Notes: generated by a model not told the origin, from the sequence alone. Numbered from the stretch's first letter, positions 44,888 through 55,240 are shown. The stretch is 64,000 nt of DNA from Betaproteobacteria bacterium GR16-43 (GCA_001953215.1 CP019169.1:2542001-2606000), one strand, 5' to 3'. Numbers and translations: made by a program.

Positions 44888-47133
44888 GAAAAACCAAGGG
44901 CCTAAAGCCCGAACATCCTTTCCCGATCCCCGAACGCGAGCAGATCCTCGCCGTCCTCGAGGAGGCCGGCATGCCGCTGGCCGAGGGAGAGCTCATCGAC
45001 CGGCTGCGCGTCGCCGAGCCGGAGCGCGAGGCCGTCGGCCGCCGCGTGAACGCCATGGAGCGCGACGGCCAGATCGTCCGCAACCGCCGCGGCCACTTCC
45101 TCATCGCCGACAAGGCGGGGCTCATCAAGGGCAAGGTCATCGGGCATCCCGACGGCTTCGGCTTCCTGCAGCCCGAGGACGGCAGCGACGACCTCTTCCT
45201 GGGTCCGAAGCAGATGCACGTCGTTCTGCACGGCGACGTGGCCCTCGTCCGCGTGACCGGCTTCGACCGCAAGGGCCGCCGCGAGGCGACCGTCACCGAA
45301 GTGCTCGAACGCGCCAACAGCAAGGTCGTCGGGCGCCTCTTCATCGAACACGGCGTCATGTTCGTGATCGCCGAGAACAAGCGCATCAGCCAGGACATCC
45401 TGATCACGCCCGAAGGCTCGAAGCCGGCGAAGGCCGGCCAGGTCGTCACGGTCGAGATCATCGAGCAGCCCACCAAGAATGCCGAGCCCATCGGGCGCGT
45501 GATCGAGGTGCTCGGCAACTACGCCGATCCCGGCATGGAAATCGAGATCGCGCTGCGCAAGCACGACCTCCCGCACGAGTTCCCGCGCGCGGTCGAGACC
45601 GCGGCGGCGAAGTTTGGCGCCCAGGTCGAGGCGAAGGACGTGAAGGGCCGCAAGGACCTGCGCGACCTCGCGTTCGTCACCATCGACGGCGAGACCGCGA
45701 AGGATTTCGACGACGCGGTCTACGCCGAGCGCCGCGCCAAGGGCTGGAAGCTCTGGGTGGCGATCGCGGACGTGAGCCACTACGTGAAGCCCGGCGACGC
45801 GCTCGACGTGGAAGGTCGCGATCGCGGCAACTCCGTCTACTTTCCGCGCCGCGTGATCCCGATGCTGCCCGAGGCGTTGTCGAACGAGCTCTGCTCGCTC
45901 AAGCCGAAGGTCGATCGCCTCGTGATGGTCTGCGAGATGGACCTCTCGGACCACGGCACGGTGCAGAAGTACGAGTTCTACGCCGGCGTGATCCACTCGC
46001 AGGCGCGCCTCACGTACACGCGCGTGGCCGCCGTGCTCGAGGGCCGCGAGGCCGATCCTCCCGTGGAGAAGAAGCTCGTCCCCGCGATCGAAACGCTCTA
46101 CGGCGTCTACAAGTCGCTGCTGGGGTCGCGGTCCAAGCGCGGCGCGATCGACTTCGATTCGGTCGAGACGCAGATGATCTTCGACGAGCAGGGCAAGATC
46201 GAGCGCATCGTGCGCGTGCAGAGGAACGACGCGCATCGCCTGATCGAGGAGTGCATGCTCGCGGCCAACGTCTGCGCTTCGGACTACCTCGAGAAGAACG
46301 AGCAGCCGACGCTCTATCGCGTGCACGAAGGACCGACGCCCGAGAAGCTGGAAGCCCTGCGCCAGATGCTGAAGGACTTCGCGCTCTCGCTGGGCGGCGG
46401 CGATACGCCCCACGCCAAGGACTATCAGGCGCTCCTTTCGCGCATCAAGGGCAAGCCCTTCGCTTCGCTGCTGCAGACCGTGATGCTGAGGTCCCTTCGC
46501 CAGGCGGTGTACAGCCCCGAGAACGTCGGCCACTTCGGCCTCGCCTACGAGGCGTACGCGCACTTCACTTCGCCGATCCGCCGCTATCCGGACCTCCTCG
46601 TGCACCGCGGCATCAAGGGGATCCTGAAGAAGAAGCGCTACGAGGAGCCGGACTGGAACGCGATCGGCAACCATTGCTCCGAGACCGAGCGCCGCGCCGA
46701 CGAGGCCACGCGCGACGTGGAGAACTGGCTCAAGTCCTACTACATGCAGGACCACGTGGGCGACGAGTTCGAGGGCACGATCAGCGGCGTCACCAACTTC
46801 GGCCTGTTCGTCACGCTGGACGAGATGTTCGTGGACGGTCTGGTGCACATCTCCGATCTCGGCCAGGACTATTTCCAGTACGACCAGTCGCGCCACGTGC
46901 TGCGCGGCGAGCGCACCGGGGTCAAGTACCAGTTGGGCGGCCACGTGCGCGTGAAAGTCGTGCGCGTGGACATCGAGGCCGCGAAGATCGACTTCACGCT
47001 GGCCGGGCCGGTTTCTCCCGCGAACATGTCGGAGGTGACCGCCCCTGCGAAGGGCGCGGTGCGCTTGCGCGGCGACAGCGGCAAGCCTCGCGACATCGAC
47101 AAGAAGGCGAAGAAACAGGGGAAGTACAAGTGA
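44881..47133 (+). CDS. rnr: Ribonuclease R
   Basis: A 750-residue 3'-5' exoribonuclease of the RNB family. Domain order: an N-terminal HTH-like region, two cold-shock domains (around [20 protein letters not shown]), the RNB catalytic domain ([17 protein letters not shown] with the metal-binding Asp cluster, then [16 protein letters not shown]), S1 domain ([20 protein letters not shown]), and a basic tail ([16 protein letters not shown]). The start is TTG 44881; the region just upstream is AT-rich with no clear Shine-Dalgarno. The stop overlaps the rlmB GTG. Confidence 0.94.
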   Translation: MSRKTKGLKPEHPFPIPEREQILAVLEEAGMPLAEGELIDRLRVAEPEREAVGRRVNAMERDGQIVRNRRGHFLIADKAGLIKGKVIGHPDGFGFLQPEDGSDDLFLGPKQMHVVLHGDVALVRVTGFDRKGRREATVTEVLERANSKVVGRLFIEHGVMFVIAENKRISQDILITPEGSKPAKAGQVVTVEIIEQPTKNAEPIGRVIEVLGNYADPGMEIEIALRKHDLPHEFPRAVETAAAKFGAQVEAKDVKGRKDLRDLAFVTIDGETAKDFDDAVYAERRAKGWKLWVAIADVSHYVKPGDALDVEGRDRGNSVYFPRRVIPMLPEALSNELCSLKPKVDRLVMVCEMDLSDHGTVQKYEFYAGVIHSQARLTYTRVAAVLEGREADPPVEKKLVPAIETLYGVYKSLLGSRSKRGAIDFDSVETQMIFDEQGKIERIVRVQRNDAHRLIEECMLAANVCASDYLEKNEQPTLYRVHEGPTPEKLEALRQMLKDFALSLGGGDTPHAKDYQALLSRIKGKPFASLLQTVMLRSLRQAVYSPENVGHFGLAYEAYAHFTSPIRRYPDLLVHRGIKGILKKKRYEEPDWNAIGNHCSETERRADEATRDVENWLKSYYMQDHVGDEFEGTISGVTNFGLFVTLDEMFVDGLVHISDLGQDYFQYDQSRHVLRGERTGVKYQLGGHVRVKVVRVDIEAAKIDFTLAGPVSPANMSEVTAPAKGAVRLRGDSGKPRDIDKKAKKQGKYK

Positions 47134-47864
47134 AGATGCTGGCCGGATTCCACGCCGTGAAGGCGCGACTGCGGCAGAAACCCGAGACGATCCGCGAGAT
47201 CTTCATCGACGCCGAACGCAAGGACCAGCGCGCCAAGGAGCTGCGTGAGCTTGCAGCCAAGCAGGGCGTCCGCGTGCTCACGGTGGATGCGAAGCGGCTG
47301 GACGGCATGAGCGGCGGCACGCGCAACCAGGGCGTGGTGGCGCAGGCCGAAGACCTCCACATGCCGCAGTTCATCGAAGACGTGCTCGACGTGCTGGAAG
47401 AGCCGCCGCTGCTGCTCTTGCTGGACGGGATCCAGGACCCGCACAACCTGGGCGCTTGCCTGCGGGTGGCCGACGGTGTCGGCGCGCACGCCGTCATCGC
47501 CCCGAAGGACCGCAGCGTGGGGCTCACCATGGCGGCCATCAAGGTTTCGTCGGGCGCGTCGGAAACGGTGCCCTACATCGTCGTCACGAACCTGGCCCGC
47601 ACGATGCGGGACCTCAAGGATCGCGGCATCTGGCTCGCGGGCACCGACGACGAAGCCGAGGCCTCGGTTTACGACGCGAAGTTGGACGGCGCGCTCGGCA
47701 TCGTGCTCGGTGCCGAAGGAGAAGGCCTGCGCCGCCTCACGCGCGATACCTGCGACACGCTGGTTTCGATCCCGATGGCGGGGACCGTCGAGAGCCTGAA
47801 CGTCTCGGTCGCCAGCGGCGTCTGCCTATACGAGGCCCGCCGCCAGCGACTCGCGAAGCGCTAG
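47130..47864 (+). CDS. rlmB: 23S rRNA (guanosine-2'-O-)-methyltransferase RlmB
   Basis: A 244-residue SpoU-type (SPOUT) methyltransferase that modifies G2251 of 23S rRNA. An N-terminal substrate-binding domain ([20 protein letters not shown]) precedes the knotted SAM domain with [40 protein letters not shown] and [19 protein letters not shown]. The start is GTG 47130 overlapping the rnr stop (GTGA), giving [10 protein letters not shown] like homologues; ATG 47136 is the alternative. The rnr-rlmB pair is conserved. Confidence 0.93.
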   Translation: MKMLAGFHAVKARLRQKPETIREIFIDAERKDQRAKELRELAAKQGVRVLTVDAKRLDGMSGGTRNQGVVAQAEDLHMPQFIEDVLDVLEEPPLLLLLDGIQDPHNLGACLRVADGVGAHAVIAPKDRSVGLTMAAIKVSSGASETVPYIVVTNLARTMRDLKDRGIWLAGTDDEAEASVYDAKLDGALGIVLGAEGEGLRRLTRDTCDTLVSIPMAGTVESLNVSVASGVCLYEARRQRLAKR

Positions 47865-47868
47865 CCGC

Positions 47869-49752
47869 CTAGAACTGCTGGCGCTGGATGTTCTTGGTCG
47901 CGCTCAGGCCATTCACGTTGTATTGCAACACCGCGCCGCCCGCCGCATCGAAGTTGAGCGACAGGTACCCCACCTGGGTGACGCGGATCTGCGAGGAGTC
48001 GAACGTCGCGGCCAGCGGCGGTCCCGTGACGCGGTAGACGGCGCCGTCGCAACCGGAGCCCTGCACGGCGCAATCCGACGCGATGTACCACTCCCCGCGC
48101 CCTGCGCTGTCGTAGACATACCACGTCACGAACATCTTGACGCCCTGGTGCGCGATGGCCAGGCCCCAGCCCGACTCGTTCGGATTCCAGTAGAGGTCGG
48201 TGTGGTCGACGCCGTCGCCGAAGAAGATGGGCCCGAATCCGTCGGAGGAGAGCGCGATGGAGCGCTGCCCGAAGACCTGCCGCTGGATCGCCACCGTGCG
48301 GGTGACGTTGCCGATCGTGAAGCTGATCATGGCGCGCTCCGAATCCCGGAACCAGACTTCGAGGCTGCCCACGGGGGTCACCTGCACGGCCGCGGGATTG
48401 AAGTTCGGCGAGAAGAAGTTCTGGCCGTTCGTCTCGTAGAGCGTGCCGGCGCAATGCAACACGAAGCCCTGCGGCGGGCCCGAGCGCGGGCAGTTCGACG
48501 CGATGTACCACTTCGGCTGCCCATCGGGGCCGTAGTTGTAGAGCGTGGCGAAGAAGTTGTCCCCGCGCTGCGTGAATTGCACGCCCCAGCCGGATTCGTT
48601 GGGGTTCCACCAGAGCCCCGAAACCACGCCGGGGTCGGTCCTCGCGGTGGGCGTCCCGTCGAGGGCGTAGAGGCGTCCATTCACCAGGCTGAGGACGTAG
48701 AGTTCACCCGATTCGTCTTCCCCGAAGGCGCTGAGGCCGTCCTGTCCATTGCCCGGCGCGATGATTTCCACGTTGCTCCACGATCCCGCCGTCTCCTGCC
48801 GCGCGGCCCAGATCCGGCCGCTGTCGTAGTCGCCATAGATGTAGTAGCCGTAGAGCGGGCGGCTGCGCGTGCCGCGATAGGAGTAGCCGCCGACGACGGC
48901 CTTGCCCTCGTCGCGCCCGTACATGAGGACCGGCGCCGTCATTCCGGCGACCGAGCAGCCCGACAGGGGCTTGTAGCAGGCGTTGGCTTCCATCGAGGGC
49001 CAGCCGTAGTTGCGGCCCGCGGGCGTATTGGCACCGGCGAAATTCACCTCCTCGAAACGGTCCTGCCCGACGTCTCCGAGGAACAGGTCGCCGGTCGCGC
49101 GGTCGAAGCTGAAGCGCCAGGGATTGCGCAATCCCGAGGCCCATACCTGTGCGGAGGGTGTGGCCGCATTCACGTCGATGCGCAGCAGCTTGCCGAGGAA
49201 GCTGCCGGGATTCTGTGCGTTGTTCTCCGGGTCTCCCGTGCCGCCACCGTCGCCGGTGCCCGCGTAGAGGAAGCCATCGGGGCCGAAGGCGAGCTGGCCG
49301 CCGTTGTGGTTGTCGTGCAAGGCGTGCGCGACGGTGAGCAGGACCTGTTCCGAAGCCGCATCGGCGCGATCGGGGTCGCCGGCGGACGCAACAAAGGACG
49401 AGACGCGGATCGCGCCGTCTTCGACCGCCGTGTAGTACACGTAGAAGCGGCGGTTCTGGGAATACTGGGGATGGAAGGCAAGGCCGAGCAACCCGCGCTC
49501 TCCGGACGTGCCGACGCGAGCGCTCAGGTCGAGGAAGGGCAGCGGCTGTACGGTGGCACCCTTGACGATGCGAATGAGGCCGGCGCGCTCGACGACGAAC
49601 AGGCGTCCGCTGCCGTCGGCAGCGTTGGTGACGGCCACGGGTGCCGTGAAACCGGCGGCCACCACCCGGAGGGATGCAGCCGGGACCGCGTGCGCGAGCG
49701 ACGCGCCGAGGCCGAGGAATGCGAGGAAAAGAAGTTGCGCTGTACGCAGCAT
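47869..49752 (-). CDS. Secreted PQQ-dependent sugar dehydrogenase-like protein with two C-terminal ESGWG repeats
   Basis: A 627-residue exported protein. The signal peptide MLRTAQLLFLAFLGLGASLAHA precedes a six-bladed glucose/sorbosone dehydrogenase-type propeller (GERGLLGLAFHPQY, HNGGQLAFGPDGFLYAGTGD, GLRNPWRFSFDRATGDL), as in YliI-like aldose dehydrogenases that use PQQ. Residues about 375-625 hold two copies of an extra domain, starting GLWWNPNESGWGVQFTQRGD and DLYWNPNESGWGLAIAHQGV and each carrying a WYIAS(N/D)C segment. Those repeats are not part of the dehydrogenase fold and their function is unknown. It converges on rlmB, 4 bases apart. Confidence 0.82.
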   Translation of the reverse strand: MLRTAQLLFLAFLGLGASLAHAVPAASLRVVAAGFTAPVAVTNAADGSGRLFVVERAGLIRIVKGATVQPLPFLDLSARVGTSGERGLLGLAFHPQYSQNRRFYVYYTAVEDGAIRVSSFVASAGDPDRADAASEQVLLTVAHALHDNHNGGQLAFGPDGFLYAGTGDGGGTGDPENNAQNPGSFLGKLLRIDVNAATPSAQVWASGLRNPWRFSFDRATGDLFLGDVGQDRFEEVNFAGANTPAGRNYGWPSMEANACYKPLSGCSVAGMTAPVLMYGRDEGKAVVGGYSYRGTRSRPLYGYYIYGDYDSGRIWAARQETAGSWSNVEIIAPGNGQDGLSAFGEDESGELYVLSLVNGRLYALDGTPTARTDPGVVSGLWWNPNESGWGVQFTQRGDNFFATLYNYGPDGQPKWYIASNCPRSGPPQGFVLHCAGTLYETNGQNFFSPNFNPAAVQVTPVGSLEVWFRDSERAMISFTIGNVTRTVAIQRQVFGQRSIALSSDGFGPIFFGDGVDHTDLYWNPNESGWGLAIAHQGVKMFVTWYVYDSAGRGEWYIASDCAVQGSGCDGAVYRVTGPPLAATFDSSQIRVTQVGYLSLNFDAAGGAVLQYNVNGLSATKNIQRQQF

Positions 49753-49806
49753 TTTTGGTTCTCCAGTTGGATGTCGAGCGTACGTGGAACCCCCCTCGCG
49801 CTCTGC

Positions 49807-49812
49807 GATAAT
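49807..49812 (+). promoter_or_regulatory. Candidate -10 (GATAAT) for the M16 peptidase gene
   Basis: GATAAT lies 62 bases before the peptidase ATG in the 122-base divergent gap shared with the dehydrogenase gene. The -35 region is weak (GTGGAA at 17 bases). Confidence 0.4.
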
Positions 49813-49874
49813 CGGCCTCTTCTGCAGTAGGACTTCACGAGTTGTCCTGTAGTCAATCTCCTACGGAGCACGCC

Positions 49875-52592
49875 ATGCCCTTGTTTCGCCTTCTCGCCAC
49901 CGCATTCCTCGCCTTCGCGTTCCTCGAACCCGCGCTAGCCGCCCCCGCGTTGCCCGCCGGCGCCACGAAGGTCGCGAGCGTGGAAGGCATCACCGAATAC
50001 CGGCTTTCGAACGGGCTCAAGGTGCTGCTGTTCCCCGATGCCTCGAAGCCCACGATCACGGTGAACGTCACGTACCTCGTCGGCAGCCGCCAGGAGAACT
50101 ACGGCGAGACCGGCATGGCGCACCTGCTCGAGCACCTGATGTTCAAGGGAACGAAGAAGAACCCGGACATCGACAAGCAGTTCAACCAGCGCGGCGTGCG
50201 CTACAACGGCACGACGTGGCTCGACCGCACCAACTACTACGAGCTGTTCCAGGCCACCGACGACAACCTGCGCTGGGCGATCGAGCTCGAGGCCGACCGC
50301 ATGGTGAACTCGTTCATCCGCAAGTCCGACCTGGACAGCGAGATGACCGTCGTGCGCAACGAGTACGAGATGGGCGAGAACTCGCCCTTCGGCGTGATGC
50401 TGAAGCGCATGCAATCGGTGTCCTACGACTGGCACAGCTACGGCCGCTCGACGATCGGCAACCGCAGCGACATCGAGAACGTGAAGATCGCGAACCTGCA
50501 GGCCTACTACCGGATGTACTACCAGCCGGACAACGCGGTGTTGCTGGTGGCCGGGAAGTTCGACGAGGCGAAGACCCTCGCGATGATCGTGAAGGCCTTC
50601 GGGCCGATCCCCAAGCCCAAGCGCGTGCTGCCGGTCCTCTGGACGCGCGAGCCCACGCAGGACGGCGAACGCAGCTTCATCATCCGGCGCAAGGGCGACC
50701 TGCAGATCGTGATGGTCGCCTACAAGGTGCCCTCGAACCTGCAGGACGACGCCGACGGCATCTCCTTCGCGAACTTCATCCTCACCGACACGCCCAGCGG
50801 CCGCCTGCACAAGGCGCTGGTCGACACGGGCAAGGCGGCGCAGGTGTTCGGGTACCCGTTGATGGGCCTCGATCCGGGGCTGCACATCTTCGGCGCGGTC
50901 GTGAAGCTGGGCGATCCCGTGGAGCCCGTGCGCGACGAACTGGTGAAGGTCCTCGAGGCGTTCGGCAAGAACCCGCCCACGGCCGAGGAGATCGAACGGG
51001 CGCGCAAGAACTACGCGAACCAGTTCGAGAAGACGCTGAACAACCACGAGACGATCGGCGTGCAGCTCTCCGAGTACATCGCGCTGGGCGACTGGCGGCT
51101 CTTCTTCCTGTCGCGCGACGACCTGCCGAAGGTGACGCCGGCCACGGTGGCGAAGGCGGCCGAGGCCTACTATCGCCGCGACAACCGCATCGTGGGGCTG
51201 TACCTGCCCGAGGACAATCCGCAGCGCGCCGAGATTCCGCCCGCGCCGGCCGTGGCCGACGTGATGAAGGACTTCAAGGGCAAGGCCGCGGTCGCGACCT
51301 CCGAAGCCTTCGAGCCGACGCAGGCCAACATCGAGGCGCGCACGAAGCGCTACGAGTTCGGTGGCGTGAAGGTGGCGCTGTTGCCGAAGAAGAACCGCGG
51401 CGAGGTCGTGAACGTCTCCCTGGCCCTGCGCCTGGGCAACGAGAAGGATCTCTTCGGCCAGAAGCGCGCCTCGCAGTTCGCCGGCGGGATGCTGATGCGC
51501 GGCACGACGAAATACACGCGCGAGCAACTGGCCGACGAGTTCGAGAAGCTGAAGGTGTCCGGCGGCGTATCCGGCCCGGGCGCTTCGATGCAGACCACGC
51601 GCGAGAACCTCGACGCGGCGTTGCGCCTGGCGGTGCACGTGCTGCGCGAGCCCGCGTTCCCCGAGAAGGAGTTCGAGCAGTTGAAGCGCCAGACGGTGAC
51701 GGGGTTGCAGGCGCAGCTCTCGGAGCCGCAGGCGCGCGCCGGCGAGGCCCTGTCGCGCATCTTCAACGGCTACCCCAAGGGCGACTGGCGCTATTCCAGC
51801 ACGCTGGAGGAGTCGATCGAGGAAGCGCAGGGCGCGAAGCTGGAAGACGCGAAAGCGTTCCACCGCGCCTTCTACGGCGCGAGTGTTGCCGAAGTCTCTA
51901 TCGTCGGCGATTTCGACGAGGCGAAGGCGGCCGCCACCCTGAAGGAACTGCTCGAGGGCTGGAAGAGTGCGACACCGTATGCACGCATCGACACCGAGTA
52001 CCGCGACGTGGCGGCGACGAACCGCACCGTCGAGACGCCGGACAAGGAGAACGCCACGCTGCTGGCCCGCATCAATGTGCCGCTGCGCGACGACGATCCG
52101 GATTTCATCGCGCTCTACGTCGCCAACTACATCTTCGGCGGCGGCGCGAGCTTCGATTCACGGCTGGGCGAGCGCATCCGCCAGAAGGAAGGCCTCTCCT
52201 ACGGGACGGGATCGGACCTCTCCGTGCGCTCCACCGACCGAGCCGGGGCCTGGATCGCCTACGCGATCGCGGCGCCGCAGAACGTCTCGAAGGTGGAAGC
52301 CGCGATGCGCGAGGAACTCGATCGCGCGCGCAAGGACGGGTTTACCGAGGCGGAGCTGGCCAATGCGAAGACCGGGATCCTGCAGATGCGCGTGCAGAAC
52401 CGCGCGCAGGATGCGACCGTCGCGGCGGCGTGGGTCAACAATCTGAATCTGGGGCGCACGTGGGCCTTCAGCAAGCAGTTCGAGGACAAGCTCGCGGTGC
52501 TGAAGCTCGCCGACGTGAACGCGGCCCTGCGCAAGTACATCGACCCCGCGAAGCTCTCGGTCGTGAAGGCGGGGGACTTCACCAAGAAATGA
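49875..52592 (+). CDS. Periplasmic M16 family zinc metallopeptidase (pitrilysin-like)
   Basis: A 905-residue exported peptidase. After a signal peptide (FRLLATAFLAFAFLEPALA) the N-terminal M16 half carries the inverted zinc motif HLLEH (His83, Glu86, His87) with distal acids in VVRNEYEMGE (about 160-167). The second half (from about residue 470) is M16-like without the zinc motif, as usual for single-chain enzymes of this family. It should degrade peptides in the periplasm; the natural substrate is unknown. ATG 49875 has GGAG 9 bases upstream. A terminator and palindrome copy 4 follow. Confidence 0.92.
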   Translation: MPLFRLLATAFLAFAFLEPALAAPALPAGATKVASVEGITEYRLSNGLKVLLFPDASKPTITVNVTYLVGSRQENYGETGMAHLLEHLMFKGTKKNPDIDKQFNQRGVRYNGTTWLDRTNYYELFQATDDNLRWAIELEADRMVNSFIRKSDLDSEMTVVRNEYEMGENSPFGVMLKRMQSVSYDWHSYGRSTIGNRSDIENVKIANLQAYYRMYYQPDNAVLLVAGKFDEAKTLAMIVKAFGPIPKPKRVLPVLWTREPTQDGERSFIIRRKGDLQIVMVAYKVPSNLQDDADGISFANFILTDTPSGRLHKALVDTGKAAQVFGYPLMGLDPGLHIFGAVVKLGDPVEPVRDELVKVLEAFGKNPPTAEEIERARKNYANQFEKTLNNHETIGVQLSEYIALGDWRLFFLSRDDLPKVTPATVAKAAEAYYRRDNRIVGLYLPEDNPQRAEIPPAPAVADVMKDFKGKAAVATSEAFEPTQANIEARTKRYEFGGVKVALLPKKNRGEVVNVSLALRLGNEKDLFGQKRASQFAGGMLMRGTTKYTREQLADEFEKLKVSGGVSGPGASMQTTRENLDAALRLAVHVLREPAFPEKEFEQLKRQTVTGLQAQLSEPQARAGEALSRIFNGYPKGDWRYSSTLEESIEEAQGAKLEDAKAFHRAFYGASVAEVSIVGDFDEAKAAATLKELLEGWKSATPYARIDTEYRDVAATNRTVETPDKENATLLARINVPLRDDDPDFIALYVANYIFGGGASFDSRLGERIRQKEGLSYGTGSDLSVRSTDRAGAWIAYAIAAPQNVSKVEAAMREELDRARKDGFTEAELANAKTGILQMRVQNRAQDATVAAAWVNNLNLGRTWAFSKQFEDKLAVLKLADVNAALRKYIDPAKLSVVKAGDFTKK

Positions 52593-52616
52593 AGGCGATG
52601 CCTACCCTTGGAAAGC

Positions 52617-52640
52617 AAAAGCCCCCTCGCGGGGGCTTCA
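52617..52640 (+). terminator. Rho-independent terminator after the M16 peptidase gene
   Basis: The stem GCCCCC/GGGGGC (loop TCGC) at 52621-52636 is flanked by AAAA upstream and a short TTC downstream, 25 bases after the stop codon. The T-tract is weak. Confidence 0.5.
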
Positions 52641-52644
52641 CTAC

Positions 52645-52764
52645 GGCTTCCTCCGCAGATAAACGCGAATAAACGCCGATGACTCTCTCAAGCAGAAAGG
52701 ATTTTAGAAAAGGCCTTTTGGGGTTATCTGCGTTTATCTGCGTTTATCTGCGGAGAGCGCCTTA
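52645..52764. repeat. Long inverted repeat, copy 4 of the dispersed palindrome
   Basis: Left arm 52645-52682 and right arm 52724-52764 pair over most of their length. The right arm reads TTTATCTGCGTTTATCTGCG in tandem, and the left arm begins with the same CTTCCTCCGCAGATAAACGC as copy 1. It lies between the convergent M16 peptidase and GDP-mannose genes. The centre lacks the GGGTTxxACCCC hairpin of copies 1 and 2. Confidence 0.83.
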
Positions 52765-52786
52765 GTGCGGCGCAGCCGCAAAGGAT

Positions 52787-54202
52787 TCAGGCCTTAAGGC
52801 GCCCGTAGACATCCTCGTAGCGCGTGATGTCGTCTTCGTCCACGCGGTCGCCCACCTGCACCTCGATGATCTGGAGCGGGACCGTTTCGCGGTTCTCGAG
52901 CCGGTGGCGGCTGCCGAGCGGCACGAACGTGCTCTCGTTGCGCTGCAGGGTCGCTTCGCGGCCGTCGACGGTGACGGTCGCGACGCCCGAGACCACCACC
53001 CAGTGCTCGGAGCGGAAGGCGTGGCTCTGCAGGCTGAGGCGCCCGCCGGGCCGGACCTCGATGCGCTTCAGCTTGTACCCCGGGCCGCTCTGCAGCACGG
53101 TGTAGGAGCCCCAGGGCCGCTGCACGGTGAGGTGGGTGTGGCGCTCCTCGGCATTGCGCCGGGTGAGCTCGTCGACCACTTCGCGCACGCGCTGGCTCTG
53201 GCCGCGCTGGGTCACGAGGATCGCGTCGGGCGTCTCGATGATCGCGAGGTCCTCCACGCCGATGGCCGCGACCAGGCGGCTGTCGCTGCGCACGAAGGTG
53301 TTGCGGCAATCGATGGCCACGACGTTGCCGTGCACCGAGTTCTGGTTGTCGTCCTTGTCGGCGACGTCGTGCACCGAATCCCAGCTGCCCACGTCCGACC
53401 AGTCGAAGGTGGCGGGCACGACGTGCACGCGATCGCTGCCCTGCAGCACGCCGTGGTCGATCGAGATCGACGGCGCGCGTGCGAAGCGCGCCTGCATCGC
53501 CGCCTGCAGGCCCTCGGTGGCCGCGGCGGCTTCGATCTCCAGGAGGAGGGCGTGCAGGTCCGGGAGGGCGCGCTCGATTTCCGCGAGGATGGCCGAGGCC
53601 TTCCACACGAACATGCCGGAGTTCCACAGGTAGCCGCCTTCGGAGAGGAAGCGCACGGCGGTGGCCGCGTCCGGCTTCTCCACAAAGCGCGCGACGCGGC
53701 GCAGGTTGCCGCCTTCGGGGTCCGACTGGATGTAGCCATAGCCGGTCGCGGGTGACGTGGGGCGAATGCCGAAGGTGACGAGGTCGCCGCGCGCGGCCGC
53801 CGCGATGGCGACGTCCAGGCAAGCCCCGAAGGCCTGCACGTCGCGGATCAGGTGGTCCGAGGGCAGCACGAGGAGGATCGGGTCGAGGCCCTGGAGGCGG
53901 AAGTGGATCGCCGCGGCGCCGATGGCCGGAGCCGTGTTGCGCCCCACGGGCTCCAGCAGCTTCGGGTAGGGCTCGAGGATGCGGAAGCCTTCGCCGCTCG
54001 CCGAGTCGGCGCTGGTGACCACCAGCACGTTGTCGGCCGGGGTGAACGACTTCACCCTCGCGGCGGTCGCCTCGAGCAGCGATTCCTCGCCGGCGATGCG
54101 CATGAACTGCTTGGGCGAGCGCGAGCGCGAAAGGGGCCACAGGCGCGTGCCGGAGCCTCCGGCGAGGATGACGGCGCGAAGGGGGTGGTTCGGGTCGGAC
54201 AT
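52787..54202 (-). CDS. Mannose-1-phosphate guanylyltransferase/mannose-6-phosphate isomerase (bifunctional)
   Basis: A 471-residue type II PMI-GMP of the ManC/XanB/AlgA type, producing GDP-mannose for envelope or capsule polysaccharide. The pyrophosphorylase signature is AVILAGGSGTRLWPLSRSRSPKQF, with FVEKPDAATA and a DHLIRD block. The C-terminal cupin isomerase domain is seen in RPWGSYTVL, HAFRSEHWVVVSG and the Glu/Arg-rich tail. ATG 54202 (MSDPNHPLRAV) precedes the signature closely; an upstream open frame is an unrelated extension. It is divergent from the nucleotide-sugar epimerase gene, suggesting a small polysaccharide locus. Confidence 0.92.
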   Translation of the reverse strand: MSDPNHPLRAVILAGGSGTRLWPLSRSRSPKQFMRIAGEESLLEATAARVKSFTPADNVLVVTSADSASGEGFRILEPYPKLLEPVGRNTAPAIGAAAIHFRLQGLDPILLVLPSDHLIRDVQAFGACLDVAIAAAARGDLVTFGIRPTSPATGYGYIQSDPEGGNLRRVARFVEKPDAATAVRFLSEGGYLWNSGMFVWKASAILAEIERALPDLHALLLEIEAAAATEGLQAAMQARFARAPSISIDHGVLQGSDRVHVVPATFDWSDVGSWDSVHDVADKDDNQNSVHGNVVAIDCRNTFVRSDSRLVAAIGVEDLAIIETPDAILVTQRGQSQRVREVVDELTRRNAEERHTHLTVQRPWGSYTVLQSGPGYKLKRIEVRPGGRLSLQSHAFRSEHWVVVSGVATVTVDGREATLQRNESTFVPLGSRHRLENRETVPLQIIEVQVGDRVDEDDITRYEDVYGRLKA

Positions 54203-54268
54203 GGGGTTCACCAGGCGAATATTGGGTTGGATTGTGGACCGGCCGGGCCGTTCGCGGGAGGGGGCCGG

Positions 54269-54274
54269 TAAAAT
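54269..54274 (+). promoter_or_regulatory. -10 box (TAAAAT) six bases before the epimerase start codon
   Basis: TAAAAT followed by GACGCC and ATG 54281 would place the transcription start on the A of the ATG. There is no Shine-Dalgarno and a poor -35, so a leaderless mRNA is predicted, as for accA and the PduO gene. Confidence 0.5.
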
Positions 54275-54280
54275 GACGCC

Positions 54281-55240
54281 ATGCGAATCCTCGTGACCGG
54301 TGCGGCAGGCTTCATTGGTTTCCACCTCGCCCAGCGGCTCCTGGCTCGCGGCGATGCGGTTTCCGGGCTGGACAACCTCAACGCGTACTACGACGTGCGG
54401 CTGAAGCAGGCGCGCCTCGAGCGGCTGCGCGCCGCGTCGGCCTTCGAGTTCGTCCACGCCGACATCGCCGACCGCGCCCGGATGGAGGCGTTGTTCTCGC
54501 GCGAGCGCTTCGACGCGGTCGTGAACCTCGCCGCGCAGGCCGGGGTGCGCCACTCCCTCGAGCATCCGCACGACTACGTCGAAGCCAACGTCACCGGCTT
54601 CATGAACGTCCTGGAAGGCGCCCGGCGGCAGAAGGTCGCGCACCTTGTCTACGCCTCCACGAGTTCCGTGTACGGTGCCGGCGAGCGCCTGCCGTACCGC
54701 GAGACCGACGACACCGACCACCCGCTTTCGCTCTATGCCGCGACCAAGAAGGCCAACGAGGTGATGGCGCATTCATACAGCCACCTCTGGGGCATTCCCA
54801 CCACGGGCCTGCGCTTCTTCACCGTCTACGGGCCGTGGGGACGCCCGGACATGGCGCTCTTCAAGTTCACCCGCGGCATCCTCGCGGGGGAGAAGATCCC
54901 CGTCTACAACCGCGGCCAGATGGACCGGGACTTCACCTACATCGACGACATCGTCGAAGGCCTGGTTCGGGTTCTCGACAAGCCGCAGGGCTACCGGCTC
55001 TACAACATCGGCAACAACGCCCGCGTGCCCCTGATGCGCTACATCGAGGCCATCGAGAAGGCCACCGGCCGGAAGGCCGACCTGGACCTGCTGCCGATGC
55101 AGCCCGGGGACGTCCCTGCCACGGAGGCCGATACGTCCGCCCTGGACGCCGCCGTGGGCTTCAAGCCCGCCACGCCCGTGGAAGAGGGGGTCCAGCGCTT
55201 CGTGGACTGGTACCGGGAGTACTACGGGGTCCCGAAGTAG
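54281..55240 (+). CDS. NAD-dependent nucleotide-sugar epimerase (UDP-glucuronate 4-epimerase-like)
   Basis: A 319-residue extended SDR. The NAD-binding [15 protein letters not shown], the Ser/Tyr-Lys catalytic set ([17 protein letters not shown]) and the [19 protein letters not shown] and [14 protein letters not shown] blocks match UDP-glucuronate 4-epimerases. It is slightly short for that family, with a trimmed loop before [10 protein letters not shown]. It would supply UDP-galacturonate for surface polysaccharide. It faces the GDP-mannose enzyme gene, and its stop immediately precedes the rpsF promoter. Confidence 0.87.
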   Translation: MRILVTGAAGFIGFHLAQRLLARGDAVSGLDNLNAYYDVRLKQARLERLRAASAFEFVHADIADRARMEALFSRERFDAVVNLAAQAGVRHSLEHPHDYVEANVTGFMNVLEGARRQKVAHLVYASTSSVYGAGERLPYRETDDTDHPLSLYAATKKANEVMAHSYSHLWGIPTTGLRFFTVYGPWGRPDMALFKFTRGILAGEKIPVYNRGQMDRDFTYIDDIVEGLVRVLDKPQGYRLYNIGNNARVPLMRYIEAIEKATGRKADLDLLPMQPGDVPATEADTSALDAAVGFKPATPVEEGVQRFVDWYREYYGVPK

